Under the pieces are notes generated by a model, which did not search any database, was not told where the DNA came from, and saw only the letters and a list, made by a program, of their open reading frames with translations. From positions 1 through 5,735 of the forward strand of contig QMXA01000086.1 of NCBI GenBank assembly GCA_003661905.1: a stretch of 5,735 nt of DNA, read 5' to 3'. Shown here one piece after another: positions 4,806 to 5,735 of the stretch. Source of the DNA: Thermoprotei archaeon. Its GTDB lineage: Archaea > Thermoproteota > Thermoprotei_A > Sulfolobales > Ignisphaeraceae. The stretch's first letter is position 1. Each line of letters begins with the position of its first letter. Position numbers and translations under genes: made by a program.

Positions 4806-5735
4806 GTGAGTAGTGTTAAAGAAATAAATGTTGTTGTGAAAAGGCCTAGACCAAATACTTTAAGAATACTGATTCTAATACCCACACCCTATAGAGCAGC
4901 TATGAGTAGTTTATTTCTTCACATGGCATATTCTTATCTTAATAATTATGAACACATATATGCAGAGAGAGCCTGGATTGAAGGGAACTACTATATAGTT
5001 TCAGCAGAGACCTCAACCCCTCTGAGAAAATTTGATGTAGTCCTATTCTCTTTATCCTATGAATTAGACTATGTTAGTTTTGTAAAAATCCTAATAGAGT
5101 CAGGTCTTAATCCATTCTCAAAATCTAGAGGTCTTAGTGATCCTCTAATAGTTGTTGGAGGTTTAGCTCCTACATCCAACCCTGAACCAATAGCGGAGCT
5201 AGCTGATGTAATAGTAATTGGTGATGCAGAAAATTTCCTACAAAAAATAGTTGAGATAGGAAAGGAAGAGAAGAAGCATATAATCGATTACTTAGATGGT
5301 ATTGAAGGAATTTACATACCGAAGTTTCAAAAAGAACGCATTAAGAAGTCAACAACTTTGGACTTAAATACCGCTTTCCATCCAGTAGCAGAGATTATAC
5401 CAAAGAATGTCGAACCAATTTTTGGAAGGGGATATTTAATTGAAGCTACTAGGGGTTGTCCTCACTTATGCTCTTTTTGCTTAGAAGGACACGTAAATCT
5501 ACCGTTTAGATGGCGTTCTTTAAAAATTTTGAGAAAACTAATCAGAAAAGGAGTTAAGGTCTGTGAAGTTAATAAAGTAATCCTATACTCACTATCGCTA
5601 TTCGATCATCCTCAAGCTAATGATATTCTTCAATACTTAGTTAATGAAGGTTTAGAAGCTAGTATACCCTCTATAAGACCTTCAACACTGACTGATGAAC
5701 GAATAGAGTTAATAGCAAGGTTAGGTCAGAGAACT
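4806..5735 (+). CDS. Radical SAM protein with N-terminal B12-binding-like domain (3' end outside window)
   Basis: The frame is open for 310 codons to the window edge, so the C-terminus is missing. The radical SAM motif is Cys218-PHL-Cys222-SF-Cys225, inside EATRGCPHLCSFCLEG, which binds a 4Fe-4S cluster and S-adenosylmethionine. The N-terminal 150 residues form a Rossmann-like domain: strand LRILILIPTP (19-28), AMSSL at 32-36, FDVVLFSLSY, VVGGLAP (116-122), NPEPIAELAD and VIGDAE (137-142). This pattern is that of COG1032 proteins with a B12-binding-type domain, resembling the TIGR03960-like group and archaeal relatives such as the MJ_1487 type. The DxHxxG motif that supplies the cobalt-ligating His is absent, so cobalamin, if bound, would be held without a lower His ligand. 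GTG 4806 follows a TAG directly, so it is the longest possible start; GTG 4836 would trim ten residues and still keep the fold. The substrate is unknown. Position after the HTH-finger gene may be incidental. Confidence 0.88.
   Translation, partial: MSSVKEINVVVKRPRPNTLRILILIPTPYRAAMSSLFLHMAYSYLNNYEHIYAERAWIEGNYYIVSAETSTPLRKFDVVLFSLSYELDYVSFVKILIESGLNPFSKSRGLSDPLIVVGGLAPTSNPEPIAELADVIVIGDAENFLQKIVEIGKEEKKHIIDYLDGIEGIYIPKFQKERIKKSTTLDLNTAFHPVAEIIPKNVEPIFGRGYLIEATRGCPHLCSFCLEGHVNLPFRWRSLKILRKLIRKGVKVCEVNKVILYSLSLFDHPQANDILQYLVNEGLEASIPSIRPSTLTDERIELIARLGQRT

Overview
The window looks like chromosomal DNA of an AT-rich hyperthermophilic crenarchaeote, most likely of the Desulfurococcales or Ignisphaera type. 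The reasons are an archaeal single-subunit oligosaccharyltransferase, a very GC-rich tRNA in an AT-rich background, AT-rich TATA-like boxes at promoter distance from short leaders, and heavy use of AGA, AGG and ATA codons. The species is an inference. I see no IS element, CRISPR array, phage gene or plasmid gene.

Layout. Positions 1-103 hold a palindromic AT-rich element that could fire both ways: rightward into the oligosaccharyltransferase gene, and leftward into a possible gene of which only ten codons lie in the window. The oligosaccharyltransferase (104-2332, +) meets, tail to tail with a 6-bp gap, a minus-strand unit of a small Cys/His-rich protein (3204-3500) and a PfkB-family sugar or nucleoside kinase (2339-3217). 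These two genes overlap, and the kinase ribosome binding site lies inside the acidic tail of the small protein. Upstream on the same strand is an intronless tRNA-Leu(CAA) with its own TATA box (3577-3663). Then comes a ribbon-helix-helix regulator (3808-4029, -) with a textbook TATA box and Shine-Dalgarno site. A 217-bp divergent spacer separates it from a helix-turn-helix plus C2H2-finger protein (4247-4762, +). That gene is followed by a radical SAM protein with an N-terminal B12-binding-like domain, which runs off the right edge (4806-5735, +).

How the genes work together. The oligosaccharyltransferase would perform N-glycosylation of surface proteins on the outer face of the membrane. The small protein and the kinase look translationally coupled, so a functional link is plausible but unproven. 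The two regulators are divergently arranged around a spacer with seven TACC/GGTA tetramers, including an ATACC-CT-GGTAT dyad, which makes it a candidate shared operator region. The HTH-finger gene and the radical SAM gene are in tandem, 43 bp apart, with a TATA-like element at the junction.

The points most worth a second look are three: the altered second acidic motif of the oligosaccharyltransferase, the overlapping small-protein/kinase pair, and the repeat-rich divergent spacer. I found no clear new multi-gene system; the rest reads as ordinary archaeal chromosome.
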